Shown here: one piece after another, positions 27,049-36,659 of the stretch
Position numbering within the stretch: position 1 is the stretch's first letter
How the letters are laid out: each line of letters begins with the position of its first letter
NCBI GenBank assembly: GCA_020847855.1
Contig: JADLBH010000037.1
Span: 1-64,000, forward strand
DNA from: Fimbriimonadaceae bacterium
GTDB taxonomy: Bacteria > Armatimonadota > Fimbriimonadia > Fimbriimonadales > Fimbriimonadaceae
Length of the DNA stretch: 64,000 bases
Reading direction: 5' to 3'
Notes under the pieces: model-generated
Told to the model about the DNA's origin: nothing
Databases searched by the model: none
What the model saw: only the letters and a program-made list of their open reading frames with translations
Program-made: the position numbers and the translations under genes

Positions 27049-27954
27049 CTACCAGGGTGTTACGGAGAAGGTTCTCCCATCCACCCGGATCTCGGCGATC
27101 CCTCCCGAGGCATCCAGGACTCGGAATCCGGGCTCGACGAGGTGACCGTCCCGCACGAGGCGCACGTTCAGCTCCTTCTCGCCAGGCTTCTCGAAGACGG
27201 CGACCGTGGCCCCGCCCTCACCCTCGACCGTACCCTTGAAGGCCCAACCGCGGGTGGCGGAGTTGAAGCTGGCCGAATCCGACGCAGGCTCGCCCGAAGG
27301 CTCGCTCGAGCCCGAAGCACTTCCAGACATGGCTTGCAAGCTGTCCCACTGCTCGTTCGTCATGAACTTCGCATCGTCAAAGATCCAGTTCACGACCTTG
27401 TTCTTCTTGTCCGTGTCTTTCCCGGTGAATTTTCCTGCCAGCCTGCCCTCCGTACCCTCCTGGGCCAAGGCGAGCGAAGGGTGGCTCCCGCGAAAGAGGA
27501 AGTGATCCATCCAGCCGTCCTTGCCCGGCCGTTTGATCAGTACCATCGTGTTCCCACCCTCAGAATGGGCCCAGGCGACCGCGCCTTGCGTCAGCCAAGG
27601 ATCGCCCACCTTTTTCGGCTGGGAACCCATCGAGGCTTCCAAGTTTCCCAAGGCACCGCCGAGCGAGCGCACAAACTGTTGCATCACCGTCCCCATCGCC
27701 TCTCCCATCTTCGCCCCGGCGTCCTCCATGGAGTCCACGGCTTGGGCGTCCTCCTTCCGACGCTGGTTCGCCGCCGCACCGACGGCCTTCGCCTTACGGA
27801 TCGGTGCGAACATCCCTGGCTTGGCGACCTTGTCTTGCTTGGCGGGCGTATAAGGCGCGGAAACCTGCGGCAAGCCTGCCCCTGCGGGCACGATGCCCGT
27901 GAGGATGACACCGAGGCTGACTACGATAAGACTGGTTACACGGACTGGGCCCAT
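27049..27954 (-). CDS. hypothetical exported protein
   Basis: 301-aa ORF with N-terminal hydrophobic segment MGPVRVTSLIVVSLGVILTGIVPAGAG; no family recognised. Confidence 0.7.
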   Translation of the reverse strand: MGPVRVTSLIVVSLGVILTGIVPAGAGLPQVSAPYTPAKQDKVAKPGMFAPIRKAKAVGAAANQRRKEDAQAVDSMEDAGAKMGEAMGTVMQQFVRSLGGALGNLEASMGSQPKKVGDPWLTQGAVAWAHSEGGNTMVLIKRPGKDGWMDHFLFRGSHPSLALAQEGTEGRLAGKFTGKDTDKKNKVVNWIFDDAKFMTNEQWDSLQAMSGSASGSSEPSGEPASDSASFNSATRGWAFKGTVEGEGGATVAVFEKPGEKELNVRLVRDGHLVEPGFRVLDASGGIAEIRVDGRTFSVTPW

Positions 27955-27998
27955 ATCCGTGTTGTTCCGTTGCCAGCGGTTCTGCTAGCCCAGCAGAT

Positions 27999-29063
27999 TT
28001 ACGGGGAATGCACCGGAGCCTCCCGCGAGAAGACCCCACCGATGGCCCACCCGATCAAGAGCATTGCCCAACCCGCCCCCGAACCCAGCAGCCCCAGGCG
28101 AAGCCCCTCGCTAGGAAGTCGGGACGCTAAGACGAGGCTATGGAGGAGGACGGCTCCGCAAGTCAGCGCCAACATTCGACTTGCGGAACCGTTGGCAAGC
28201 CCGCGAGAAACAGCGAGGCCGAGGTACGCGGCAACACCTAGCCAGAGCGAAAGGACGCCAAGGATCGCGGCCAGTGCGAAAGGATGAAGGCCAACCACGG
28301 TGGAAAGGCATGCGCTCCGTAGGCTGACTACCCTGCCCTCGACACGCTCCGCCAGTCCAATGGCGAGGCCAGCGACCATCAACGCGCAAGCCGAAGGGAC
28401 AAGCCCCGGTGGGGAGAAGAGAGGTAGTGCCACCGAGACCACACATGCTGCCAGGCCCCAGCCGCTCGGCCCTGGTTCCGCTTCAGTCCGGATGGGCTCC
28501 CGAAGCTCGACCGTCCCTGCGGCGAGCAGCAGTTCGACCGCCCTTTGGTACCGCGAGTCCTCGGGCGAGGCCTGCGCCGCGATGGAGAAATGGTGGAGCG
28601 CCTCCGAGCGCCGTCCCTTCATCATCGCGATGTCGCCCAACACGCCGTTCGCGGCGGCGCTCATGGGCTGGGTGAGCAAGATCCGTCGCGCGGAACTTTC
28701 CGCAGCGGACGTGTTCCCCGAGGCCGCGGTCGCTCGCAACTGCACCTCTTCCTGGGTCTCGGTCCGGGCCTGGTTGGCTCGGTGCTCGCGCATCATCTGT
28801 TCGGCCTTGACGCGAAGCCGCTCCGCTTCCTCGGCCTCGCGCTCCTCCCTGCTCTTGCGCCCGGCTCGGAACTCAAGGGCAACGTCCGGAGCCTCGCCGA
28901 TCACGTTCTCATAGGCGGCTCGCGCCGCTTCGAACCGGGCACGGGCGTCGGGGGCGTCGGAGACGTCAGGATGGCACTCGCGCGCGAGCTTGCGAAAGGC
29001 AGATCGAACCTCTGCCTTCGTCGCCCCCTTCTCCAGCCCGAGGACGGTATAGGGATCGTCCAC
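27999..29063 (-). CDS. J-domain (DnaJ-like) protein with C-terminal transmembrane segments
   Basis: DDPYTVLGLEKGATKAEVRSAFRKLARECHPDVSDAPDARARFEAARAAYENV, then hydrophobic helices. GTG 29063 overlaps the upstream TAG (TAGTG). Confidence 0.85.
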   Translation of the reverse strand: MDDPYTVLGLEKGATKAEVRSAFRKLARECHPDVSDAPDARARFEAARAAYENVIGEAPDVALEFRAGRKSREEREAEEAERLRVKAEQMMREHRANQARTETQEEVQLRATAASGNTSAAESSARRILLTQPMSAAANGVLGDIAMMKGRRSEALHHFSIAAQASPEDSRYQRAVELLLAAGTVELREPIRTEAEPGPSGWGLAACVVSVALPLFSPPGLVPSACALMVAGLAIGLAERVEGRVVSLRSACLSTVVGLHPFALAAILGVLSLWLGVAAYLGLAVSRGLANGSASRMLALTCGAVLLHSLVLASRLPSEGLRLGLLGSGAGWAMLLIGWAIGGVFSREAPVHSP

Positions 29064-30283
29064 TAAGCAAAGAGACGAGAGAAGTAGCCCGTATAGAACG
29101 AGACCACGACGAAGAGCACGTAGGCGGCGACGGCCAGGAGGCACGCGACCCCGATGACCTTGGCCGCGATCTGCGCGTTCAAGGCCCCTTCTTCCTCATA
29201 GAAGTCGGCGACCTTCGTGAGCATGAGATCGGTCTCCCCGGTCTCCTCCCCGGTTCGGGTCATGTCTAGCACGAGCGGGCTGAACGCGCCCGTCGAGGCG
29301 AGGGCCTCGGTGAGCCCTGTTCCACCCTCCAGTGCTCGGGAGACCGGGCGCACGGCCTCGCGAACCGCAGAGTTCCCGCAAGCGTCGGCCGCGATCTCGA
29401 CCGCGCGGGAGACCGGCACCCCTGCCTTGTACATCGCACCGAAGGCTCGGCCAAACTTTGCCATGGCAAATCCGTGCACCATCTTTCCGATGCCAGGCAG
29501 CCGGAGGACAAACCGGTCGAAACCCAGTCGCGCCTCCGGCTTGGGCAGGACGAGCCGGACATAAAAGAACGCCACCGCCGCCACGGCGAGAGTGAACAGC
29601 CAGAGGCCGATCGGCACCGGCAGGGTCTGAGCACTCGAGCTGATCGAGGTGACCACCAAGTTCGTGAGCAGAATGATGCCGATCGAGGCGAACACGGTGA
29701 GCTTGGGGCCTGCGGTCTCGCGCCTGATCGTGTTTCGGAGGTGGATGTCGCGCTCAATGTACTCGCTAAGGTTGCGGCACTGCTCCGGTAGCGTCCCCGA
29801 GTCCTCCCCGACCCGCACCATGGCCTGCATGAGGGGGTTGAAGACCTCGGGATATCGCAGGAAGACCGTACTGGGCGGCTGGCCCGCGGTCGTGCTCTCG
29901 TGGCCCTCTTGGAGAATCGCTCTGAGCTTGCCGTCCTTGGAGCCCTTGGAAAGCGAGCTGAAGACGTCGGACGGGTTGATGCCCGCATCGAGCATCACGC
30001 CGAACTGCCGGAAGAAGAACTGGAGGTCGCGCAGGGGAACCACGTCCACCAACCGGCCCCAAAAGTCTGTCGTGAACCGAGGTCGGGTAGGCAAGGGCTC
30101 GTAGGCGACATTCGCACTGGAAGGGCCTTCGGGAGTGGGCTGAGGCGGTGCTTCTTCCAATTCCTCGATGAGTAACCCACGCGAGGTGAGGGTGCTTGCG
30201 GCGGTATCGAGCGAGACGGACTCGAGCACGCCCTTCTCGTAAGACCCGGTCGGAGTTTGTGCGGAGTAAGAGTAGAGAGGCAC
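29063..30283 (-). CDS. type II secretion/type IV pilus system F family protein (GspF/PilC-like)
   Basis: LRDLQFFFRQFGVMLDAGINPSDVFSSLSKGSKDGKLR...FGRAFGAMYKAGVPVSRAVEIAADACGN...LDMTRTGEETGETDLML. Confidence 0.88.
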   Translation of the reverse strand: MPLYSYSAQTPTGSYEKGVLESVSLDTAASTLTSRGLLIEELEEAPPQPTPEGPSSANVAYEPLPTRPRFTTDFWGRLVDVVPLRDLQFFFRQFGVMLDAGINPSDVFSSLSKGSKDGKLRAILQEGHESTTAGQPPSTVFLRYPEVFNPLMQAMVRVGEDSGTLPEQCRNLSEYIERDIHLRNTIRRETAGPKLTVFASIGIILLTNLVVTSISSSAQTLPVPIGLWLFTLAVAAVAFFYVRLVLPKPEARLGFDRFVLRLPGIGKMVHGFAMAKFGRAFGAMYKAGVPVSRAVEIAADACGNSAVREAVRPVSRALEGGTGLTEALASTGAFSPLVLDMTRTGEETGETDLMLTKVADFYEEEGALNAQIAAKVIGVACLLAVAAYVLFVVVSFYTGYFSRLFA

Positions 30284-30298
30284 GCTGCTCCCCCTATC

Positions 30299-31690
30299 TT
30301 ATTCGACTCCACCACCAAAGACGTCCCCGAGTGTGGACTCAAGCATTTGCGTGTACCAGGTGCGGTAGAAGAGTGCGAGGGCGACGAGGATGAGGACCCC
30401 GCTCACTGCGATCGCGGCAATGTACCAACTGGAGGCGAGGATTCGGCGAGACGTGACGGCGTCTTCGGCGGTGTACCTTGCCGCCTGGCCCATGGCGTCC
30501 GGGATCGTGCCCGTCGCTTCCCCGGTCGTTGCGAGCTGACGGATCTCGTGGGGAACGAGGCTGGATTGGTCTGTGAGTGAAGCGAGGGTCGCGCCCTCTC
30601 GAGCCGAACCCACCGCCCCGATCGCCTCGGCGTAGGCGAGGTTGGGACAAGTCCGACTCGCCTCCTCCCACGCCCGCGACGGGGAGACCCCGGCTGCGCT
30701 CAGCCTTGCGAGGTGGTCTGAAAATGCTGCAAGCGACTCGCTCGCAGCCAGCCGGCTCGCGACCGGCAACCGCAAGATTAGGGAGTGCCTCAGATATCGC
30801 CGGCGGTGGCTCTTCGCCCAGAGTGCGGCTGTGTTGTATCCAAACACGAGGACAACCAGTGCGATCCCGATCGGGCCGGAAAGCGCGGCGAAAGCCTGGG
30901 AGAACAGGAAGTTCAGGTTGTCGGCAGCACTCGCCGACGCATCGTTCAGGGCCCGGTCAATGAACTTCTTGGTGGCAGCGGTCCACGCCAAAGTGAGGAG
31001 GGCGCCGAAGGCGACGACGAGAACCTCCCACCTGGGCCAGCGCAGCTGCGTCGCCAGCTTGCGCGCCTCCTCCTCCTGGCGGGAAAGCATGTCGAAAGCC
31101 TCGGGCAAGTATCCGCCCAACTCGCCGCAACGGACCCCGGCGACCGCCTCTGGCCCGAACACTTCGGGAAACTGCGCCATCGCTTCGGAAAGCGGTCGGC
31201 CCATACCCGCGGCACGGCCCATCGCGTCTGCTGATTCCCGGAGCCTTGCCGAGGGGTGCTGCGAGACGGTGTCGGTAAAGATTCGGGAGGGATTCATCCC
31301 AGCCCGCAACATCCTCCCCGCCTGAACGAAGAAGAACTGAAGGTCGGAGTGCCCTACACGACCCCAGCCTAACCACTCCAGACTCCAAAACTTGCGGGCG
31401 CGATGCCCACGGGCCTGGAAGCTCGACGCTGAGACCGATCGCGGCAAGGTAGAGGGGGCAGGAATGGAAGGTGCCCAGGGAGCCTGCGCTGCGCTCGGTG
31501 GGGCCGTGTGGCCGGGAACAGGAGCGGAAGGGCCTGCCGTGCCGCTGGCCGCGGTAGCGGGCACGACGCTTCGTAACCGCAGGCCCCGCGATGCGAGACC
31601 GCGTACTGCTTCCTCGGCGGTCGCCGCATCAAGGAATCCGTGAACCGGTTTGCCGCCAGCGTCGGTCGCCTCAAACCTAAAGGATGGCAT
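30299..31690 (-). CDS. second GspF/PilC-like inner-membrane protein (paralog)
   Basis: SFRFEATDAGGKPVHGFLDAATAEEAVRGLASRGLRL; HSDLQFFFVQAGRMLRAGMNPSRIFTD; HLARLSAAGVSPSRAWEEASRTC; IRQLATTGEATGTIPDAMGQAARY. Confidence 0.85.
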   Translation of the reverse strand: MPSFRFEATDAGGKPVHGFLDAATAEEAVRGLASRGLRLRSVVPATAASGTAGPSAPVPGHTAPPSAAQAPWAPSIPAPSTLPRSVSASSFQARGHRARKFWSLEWLGWGRVGHSDLQFFFVQAGRMLRAGMNPSRIFTDTVSQHPSARLRESADAMGRAAGMGRPLSEAMAQFPEVFGPEAVAGVRCGELGGYLPEAFDMLSRQEEEARKLATQLRWPRWEVLVVAFGALLTLAWTAATKKFIDRALNDASASAADNLNFLFSQAFAALSGPIGIALVVLVFGYNTAALWAKSHRRRYLRHSLILRLPVASRLAASESLAAFSDHLARLSAAGVSPSRAWEEASRTCPNLAYAEAIGAVGSAREGATLASLTDQSSLVPHEIRQLATTGEATGTIPDAMGQAARYTAEDAVTSRRILASSWYIAAIAVSGVLILVALALFYRTWYTQMLESTLGDVFGGGVE

Positions 31691-32147
31691 CCCTCACCCT
31701 TATCACCGATTGTGCGCCAATGGGATCGCCCGTCAACGCGGTGCGTAGACGCGAGATATCACCGGCCTCTGCGACCTCCAGCCAAGGCTCCAGAACGAAA
31801 CGCCGCTCCCATGCCCTAGGATGAGGAAGGTGAAGTCCCGGCGAGCGGAGCTCCAGGCATCCGTACGCGATCAGATCCAAGTCCAGCACCCTGGGCCCAT
31901 TGGGGGCCGTCGTTATCCTTCCCGCTTCTTCTTCGATCCGCTTTAGCTGCCGATGGAGTGCGAAGGGTCCGAGGTCGGTGAGGCCCGTACAGACCGCGTT
32001 GACAAACTCGGGCTGAGATTCGACGTACATCGGGGCCGACGCATAGAGCCCGCTCGGCCTCGCACCGTGCAGGAGCACCGATAGCCTGCGGATGCCTTCC
32101 GTGACCTGTTCTGCCGGAGATTCGAGGTTCGACCCGAGCCCCACCAC
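31677..32147 (-). CDS. folK: 2-amino-4-hydroxy-6-hydroxymethyldihydropteridine diphosphokinase
   Basis: VVVGLGSNLESPAEQV...YVESQPEFVNAVCTGLTDLGPFALHRQLKRIEEEAGR...GPRVLDLDLIAYG...LHLPHPRAWERRFVLEPW. Confidence 0.93.
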   Translation of the reverse strand: MVGLGSNLESPAEQVTEGIRRLSVLLHGARPSGLYASAPMYVESQPEFVNAVCTGLTDLGPFALHRQLKRIEEEAGRITTAPNGPRVLDLDLIAYGCLELRSPGLHLPHPRAWERRFVLEPWLEVAEAGDISRLRTALTGDPIGAQSVIRVRDAIL

Positions 32148-32155
32148 GACGGGGG

Positions 32156-33148
32156 TTAGGCCAGTTGTAGACCCGGCCACTCGGGTTTTGCCTCCCGTGA
32201 CATGAGGTCGGCGACTGCGGCACGCGGATCGAGGCCGTCGTCCACAACGGACTGCACGACCTTCATGATGGGCACCGGCACAGCGTGGGTTTCCGCGAGC
32301 CGGACGGCGCTCCTCGCCGACTCGACCCCCTCGGCCACTTGGCCCAGGTCGTGGACGATCTCCGCAAGGCACCGACCCTGGCCCAATCCGAACCCGACGC
32401 GATAGTTTCGGGAGAGGCTCGATGCCGAGGTCGCGAACAGGTCCCCCACCCCGGCAGCACCGAAGAACGTTTCGATCCTGGCTCCCATTGCGACCCCGAC
32501 CCTCGCCATCTCGTTCAACCCCCTGGCCACTACGGCCGACTTGGAATTGTCCCCTAGACCCAGTCCGTCCGACATGCCCGCCGCAATCGCGACGACGTTC
32601 TTGAGGGCTCCTGCCACCTGAACGCCCACCACGTCGTCGCTCAAGTACACCCGGAACATCGGCCCCATGAGGGACGCCCTCGCCATCTCGGCCGCGGCCG
32701 GGTCGCGGGAAGCGACGACGGTTACGGCCGGGAGGCCCTTCGCAACCTCGAGGGCAAGGTTGGGCCCGCCGAGAACCGAGACCGTGCTTTCCGGACAAGC
32801 GTCGTGGACCAATCCGGAAAGCAGACGGCCCGAGTTTCGATCTATCCCCTTGCTCGCGATCAAGACGTGAGGGCAGCTCGCGAGCGCGGTCGCGGTCTCC
32901 TGGACGGCTTGGCTCGGCACTGCGAGGATGCCAAGTTCACACTGGATCCTCGCACCTTCCAGGCTTTCGAACCGGATTGAGGCGGGGATCTCGAAACCAG
33001 GGAGGTATCGGGCGCTCCGCCGGGTTTGTTGGAGAGAGCTGAACTCTTCGGACTCCCTTCCGAACACCAAGGTCTCATAGCCCCTAGCCTCCATGAGCAA
33101 GGCCAGGGCCAACCCCCAGCTCCCGCTCCCCACCAGCGCGACCCGCAT
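32156..33148 (-). CDS. gpsA: NAD(P)H-dependent glycerol-3-phosphate dehydrogenase
   Basis: MRVALVGSGSWGLALALLM...LIASKGIDRNSGRLLS...VLGGPNLALEVAKGLP...GALKNVVAIAAGMSDGLGLGDNSKSAVVARGLNEMARVGVAMGA...GVGDLFATSAS. Confidence 0.95.
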   Translation of the reverse strand: MRVALVGSGSWGLALALLMEARGYETLVFGRESEEFSSLQQTRRSARYLPGFEIPASIRFESLEGARIQCELGILAVPSQAVQETATALASCPHVLIASKGIDRNSGRLLSGLVHDACPESTVSVLGGPNLALEVAKGLPAVTVVASRDPAAAEMARASLMGPMFRVYLSDDVVGVQVAGALKNVVAIAAGMSDGLGLGDNSKSAVVARGLNEMARVGVAMGARIETFFGAAGVGDLFATSASSLSRNYRVGFGLGQGRCLAEIVHDLGQVAEGVESARSAVRLAETHAVPVPIMKVVQSVVDDGLDPRAAVADLMSREAKPEWPGLQLA

Positions 33149-33254
33149 CAGCAACCCATTATGCGCTGGGCTCCCAGGCGACCGGGCCCAGGCTCCCGAT
33201 GATAGCGGGTACTATCCCAAGTCCGCGCCAAGCACATGGGCGTAGGTGTGATTC

Positions 33255-33536
33255 ATGCCGCTCGATCAGACTGTCAAGAAGGAAGTTATCGCGAAGTACG
33301 CCACCAAGGCGGGCGACACGGGTTCGCCTGCGGTTCAGATCGCCGTGATGCAAGCCCGGATTGCGCAGATCACGGAGCACCTCAAGCGGAACAAGAAGGA
33401 CTTCCACTCCCGAACCGGGCTCCTCAAGCTGGTCGGCAAGCGCCGCCGCCTCGAAGGCTATATGAGAAAGCACGACATCGAGGCGTACCGCGCCTTGATC
33501 AAGGATCTGGGGATCCGCGAAGTCCGGCCCAAGTAG
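33255..33536 (+). CDS. rpsO: 30S ribosomal protein S15
   Basis: GDTGSPAVQIAVMQARIAQITEHLKRNKKDFHSRTGLLKLVGKRRRLEGYMRKHDIEAYRALIKDLGIR. Confidence 0.97.
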   Translation: MPLDQTVKKEVIAKYATKAGDTGSPAVQIAVMQARIAQITEHLKRNKKDFHSRTGLLKLVGKRRRLEGYMRKHDIEAYRALIKDLGIREVRPK

Positions 33537-33592
33537 CCAGCCCCCGAACTGCTCCGGGAACGAGCTTGGCCCCATGGCCCGCTTGGTCTTTC

Positions 33593-35659
33593 CTACCCCT
33601 CGAGGTGTTCGTACCGCTCCTTCAAGGAAGCGACGACCGCGGGATCGGCGAGAGTGGTCGTGTCGCCAAGAGCCCTTCCTTCCGCGACGTCCCTCAGAAG
33701 CCGGCGCATGATCTTGCCGCTCCGTGTCTTCGGTAGGTCGGCGCAGAAGTGGATGTCGTCGGGCTTGGCGATGGGCCCGATCTTCTGGGCGACATGGGCC
33801 TTGAGTTCGGCGGGAAGCCCATCCGCCATCGGGGTCCCGGCCTTCAGGATCACAAAGGCTGCAATGGCCTGGCCCTTGATCGCGTCCGCTCTCCCGATCA
33901 CGGCCGCTTCTGCGACCCCTTGGTGGTCCACGAGCGCGCTCTCCACCTCCATGGTCGAGATGTTATGCCCGCTGACGAGCATCACGTCGTCCACCCGGCC
34001 CAAGAGCCAGAAATAGCCGTCCCCGTCCACCTTGACGCCGTCGCCTGGGAAATAGGCGTCGGGAAACTTGCTCCAATATACGTCGCGGAACCGCGCCGGG
34101 TCGCCCCAGATGCCTCGGAGCATCCCAGGCCAAGGCTGGCGTATGGCGAGAATGCCACCACGCTCCTCCCCACGCGCCGGAGCCGTCTCTCCACGGGCGC
34201 ATTGCATGTACCCCAACGCACCCTGGATCGGCGTAACATCCTCCCCGCCCTCCAACATTACCGCGCACGAGATGCCTGGGAAGGGTTGGGTCGCACTGCC
34301 GGGCTTGGTCGTCGTGATTCCGGGAAGCGGACTGATCATGATCGCCCCGGTCTCGGTCTGCCACCAAGTGTCCACGATGGGGCAACGGCCCCCGCCGATC
34401 ACTTCGTGGTACCAAACCCAGGCCTCGGGATTGATCGGCTCGCCAACCGAGCCGAGCAACCGGAGTGAGGAAAGATCGCAGCGACGGGGATACTCCTCGC
34501 CCCACTTCATGAAGGTTCGGATGGCGGTGGGCGCGGTGTAAAGGACCGTTACGCCGTGACGCTCGATGATCCGCCAGAACCGGTCCTTGTCCGGCGTGTC
34601 CGGTGTGCCCTCATAGATCACCTGGGTCGCAGCGTTCGCCATCGGTCCGTAGACGACATAGCTGTGACCCGTGACCCACCCACAGTCCGCCGTACACCAG
34701 AACACATCCTCCGGCTGGTGGTCGAACACCCACTGGTATGTTGCGTAGGTTTGGGTGAGGTACCCCCCGATCGAGTGCACGATGCCCTTGGGCTTGCCAG
34801 TGGATCCGCTCGTGTAGAGGATATAGAGGGTGTCCTCAGAGTCCATAGGCTCGCAAGGGCAGTCCGTGGATGCCGACGCTACCGCTTCCTTCCACGAGAC
34901 GTCGCGGCCCTCTCTCCATGCCCCTGCCTCATAGGTGGGAACGAGCTTCGTGCCGTTCGCGGCCTGCACGGTGGAGCCCGGAGCACCGACCCGTTCGAGC
35001 ACGAGAACCTTGGAGATCGTTGGACAACCTATCGAGAGGGCCTCGTCCGCAATCGCCTTGAGCGGGGTGACGCCGCCCCTTCGCCAGCCGCCGTCCGCGG
35101 TCAAGAGGACCTTGGCCCCGGCATCCTCGATCCGCTCACGCAATGCTTCCGCGCTAAAGCCTCCGAAGACCACGGAATGGATCGCTCCGATGCGTGCGCA
35201 GGCGAGCATCGCGAAAGGCAGTTCGGCAACCATCGGCAAGTAAACGCAAACCCGGTCGCCCTTGGTAACACCCAGCGACTTTAGGACGTTCGCGAGCTTG
35301 GAAACCTCGTCCTGGACTTGGCGATAGGGGATGGATCGAACGTCGCCGTTCTCCCCTTCCGCCAGGAAGGCGGTCTTCTCGCCCAGGCCCGCGGCAACGT
35401 GGCGGTCCACGCAGTTGTGGCAGGCGTTCAATTTGCCACCGACGAACCACTGTGCATCGGGCAGGTTCCAGCGGAGCGCCGTGTGCCAGGCCTCAAACCA
35501 GTCCAGCTGCTTGGCCCATGACTCCCAATACGAGACCGGATCCGCCATGGCGTCCCGGTAGACCTGAGGCTTGCGAACCCGTGCGCTGGCCACAAACGCC
35601 GTGGGCGGTGGAAACGCCCGATCCTCGTCCAGATAGGCTCCGAGAGTCTGCTGAGACAT
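33593..35659 (-). CDS. acs: acetate--CoA ligase
   Basis: YTSGSTGKPKGIVHSIGGYLTQTYATYQWVFDHQPEDVFWCTADCGWVTGHSYVVYGPMANAATQVIYEG...PKTRSGKIMRRLLRDVAEG. Confidence 0.96.
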   Translation of the reverse strand: MSQQTLGAYLDEDRAFPPPTAFVASARVRKPQVYRDAMADPVSYWESWAKQLDWFEAWHTALRWNLPDAQWFVGGKLNACHNCVDRHVAAGLGEKTAFLAEGENGDVRSIPYRQVQDEVSKLANVLKSLGVTKGDRVCVYLPMVAELPFAMLACARIGAIHSVVFGGFSAEALRERIEDAGAKVLLTADGGWRRGGVTPLKAIADEALSIGCPTISKVLVLERVGAPGSTVQAANGTKLVPTYEAGAWREGRDVSWKEAVASASTDCPCEPMDSEDTLYILYTSGSTGKPKGIVHSIGGYLTQTYATYQWVFDHQPEDVFWCTADCGWVTGHSYVVYGPMANAATQVIYEGTPDTPDKDRFWRIIERHGVTVLYTAPTAIRTFMKWGEEYPRRCDLSSLRLLGSVGEPINPEAWVWYHEVIGGGRCPIVDTWWQTETGAIMISPLPGITTTKPGSATQPFPGISCAVMLEGGEDVTPIQGALGYMQCARGETAPARGEERGGILAIRQPWPGMLRGIWGDPARFRDVYWSKFPDAYFPGDGVKVDGDGYFWLLGRVDDVMLVSGHNISTMEVESALVDHQGVAEAAVIGRADAIKGQAIAAFVILKAGTPMADGLPAELKAHVAQKIGPIAKPDDIHFCADLPKTRSGKIMRRLLRDVAEGRALGDTTTLADPAVVASLKERYEHLEG

Positions 35660-35707
35660 GTACCGTTCTTACCCGAGAATCGGCGAATGCCATACAATAG
35701 CGGGGTC

Positions 35708-36193
35708 ATGGTTCTCATGGTCCCCATCGAGCGCTTCGCAGTCGAGGCCCGCACTCGCCTCGCGGGGGAGCCTGCGTACTTGACACGAACGGCGGCGCGA
35801 ACCCAGGCGACCGTCGGTAGCGAGCAAATCCTCATCCAAGCGGAGTCCGAGGAGGCAATGGGGGCCGTCCGAGCTCGCTTGGAGTCGGAAGGTCTGCAGG
35901 TGGAGGAGGGGCGCTGGGTCGTGGACCAAGAGGCGAACGAGCTCGACCGGCATCGTCCGATCCATCTCGCCGCGATCGGGTACCGGAGCTCGGACGGCAG
36001 CCCCGGAGTCTGGGTGGAGGCGTACCACCATGCCCCCATCGTAGGCGAGGTCGTGGACCGGTTCTATGACGAGATGTGCCGGGAGGGACACGCCGGTCAA
36101 GTCACGCAGGAGGAGTTCGAGAGGATCGTGAGCCCGACCGTCGTGGTGATCGGCCCCGAGGCCCTCCAAGAGTTCGCGGCTGAGACCGGCTGA
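35708..36193 (+). CDS. hypothetical protein
   Basis: ORF MVLMVPIERFAVEARTRLAGEPAYLTRTAARTQATVGSEQILIQAESEE...; no family recognised. TACAAT box 9 nt upstream of ATG 35708. Confidence 0.65.
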   Translation: MVLMVPIERFAVEARTRLAGEPAYLTRTAARTQATVGSEQILIQAESEEAMGAVRARLESEGLQVEEGRWVVDQEANELDRHRPIHLAAIGYRSSDGSPGVWVEAYHHAPIVGEVVDRFYDEMCREGHAGQVTQEEFERIVSPTVVVIGPEALQEFAAETG

Positions 36194-36242
36194 GGGGCTT
36201 TGCATCCCGACCGGGATCGGGAACGTATCACCCGGCAAGGCA

Positions 36243-36608
36243 ATGTCCATCGTTCGACAGGAAGACAGGACTTGGGGCGCCCTGGCCCATGTGCTCCCTT
36301 TGGTCGCGTCCGTGGCCCTGGGGGGCTTTGGTTGGCTGGTGGCACTCGTGATCTATCTGACGAACCGGGAAAAGTCGCCCTTCGTAGCGTTCCACGCCTA
36401 TCAGGAGCTGTGGTTGCACGGCATCAATTTCCTGGTCCTCGCCGCGGCGCTGATCCTTTCCATTACGGTGGTGTTGATCCCGCTTGCCATCCTTCTAGGG
36501 ATCGTCTCCTTCGTCCTGATGGTCGTGATCCCCATCGTCGGAGCCGTCCAGGCCTCCAACGGGAACTGGTACCGGCTGCCCATCGTGGGTGCGCTCAGCC
36601 GACGATAG
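36243..36608 (+). CDS. DUF4870 domain-containing small membrane protein
   Basis: RTWGALAHVLPLVASVALGGFGWLVALVIYLTNREKSPFVAFHAYQELWLHGINFLVL. Confidence 0.8.
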   Translation: MSIVRQEDRTWGALAHVLPLVASVALGGFGWLVALVIYLTNREKSPFVAFHAYQELWLHGINFLVLAAALILSITVVLIPLAILLGIVSFVLMVVIPIVGAVQASNGNWYRLPIVGALSRR

Positions 36609-36659
36609 GGGCTCCACCACGGCGGTCCCGTGCCTGGGCCTCGTGCTAGACTGGACGGG

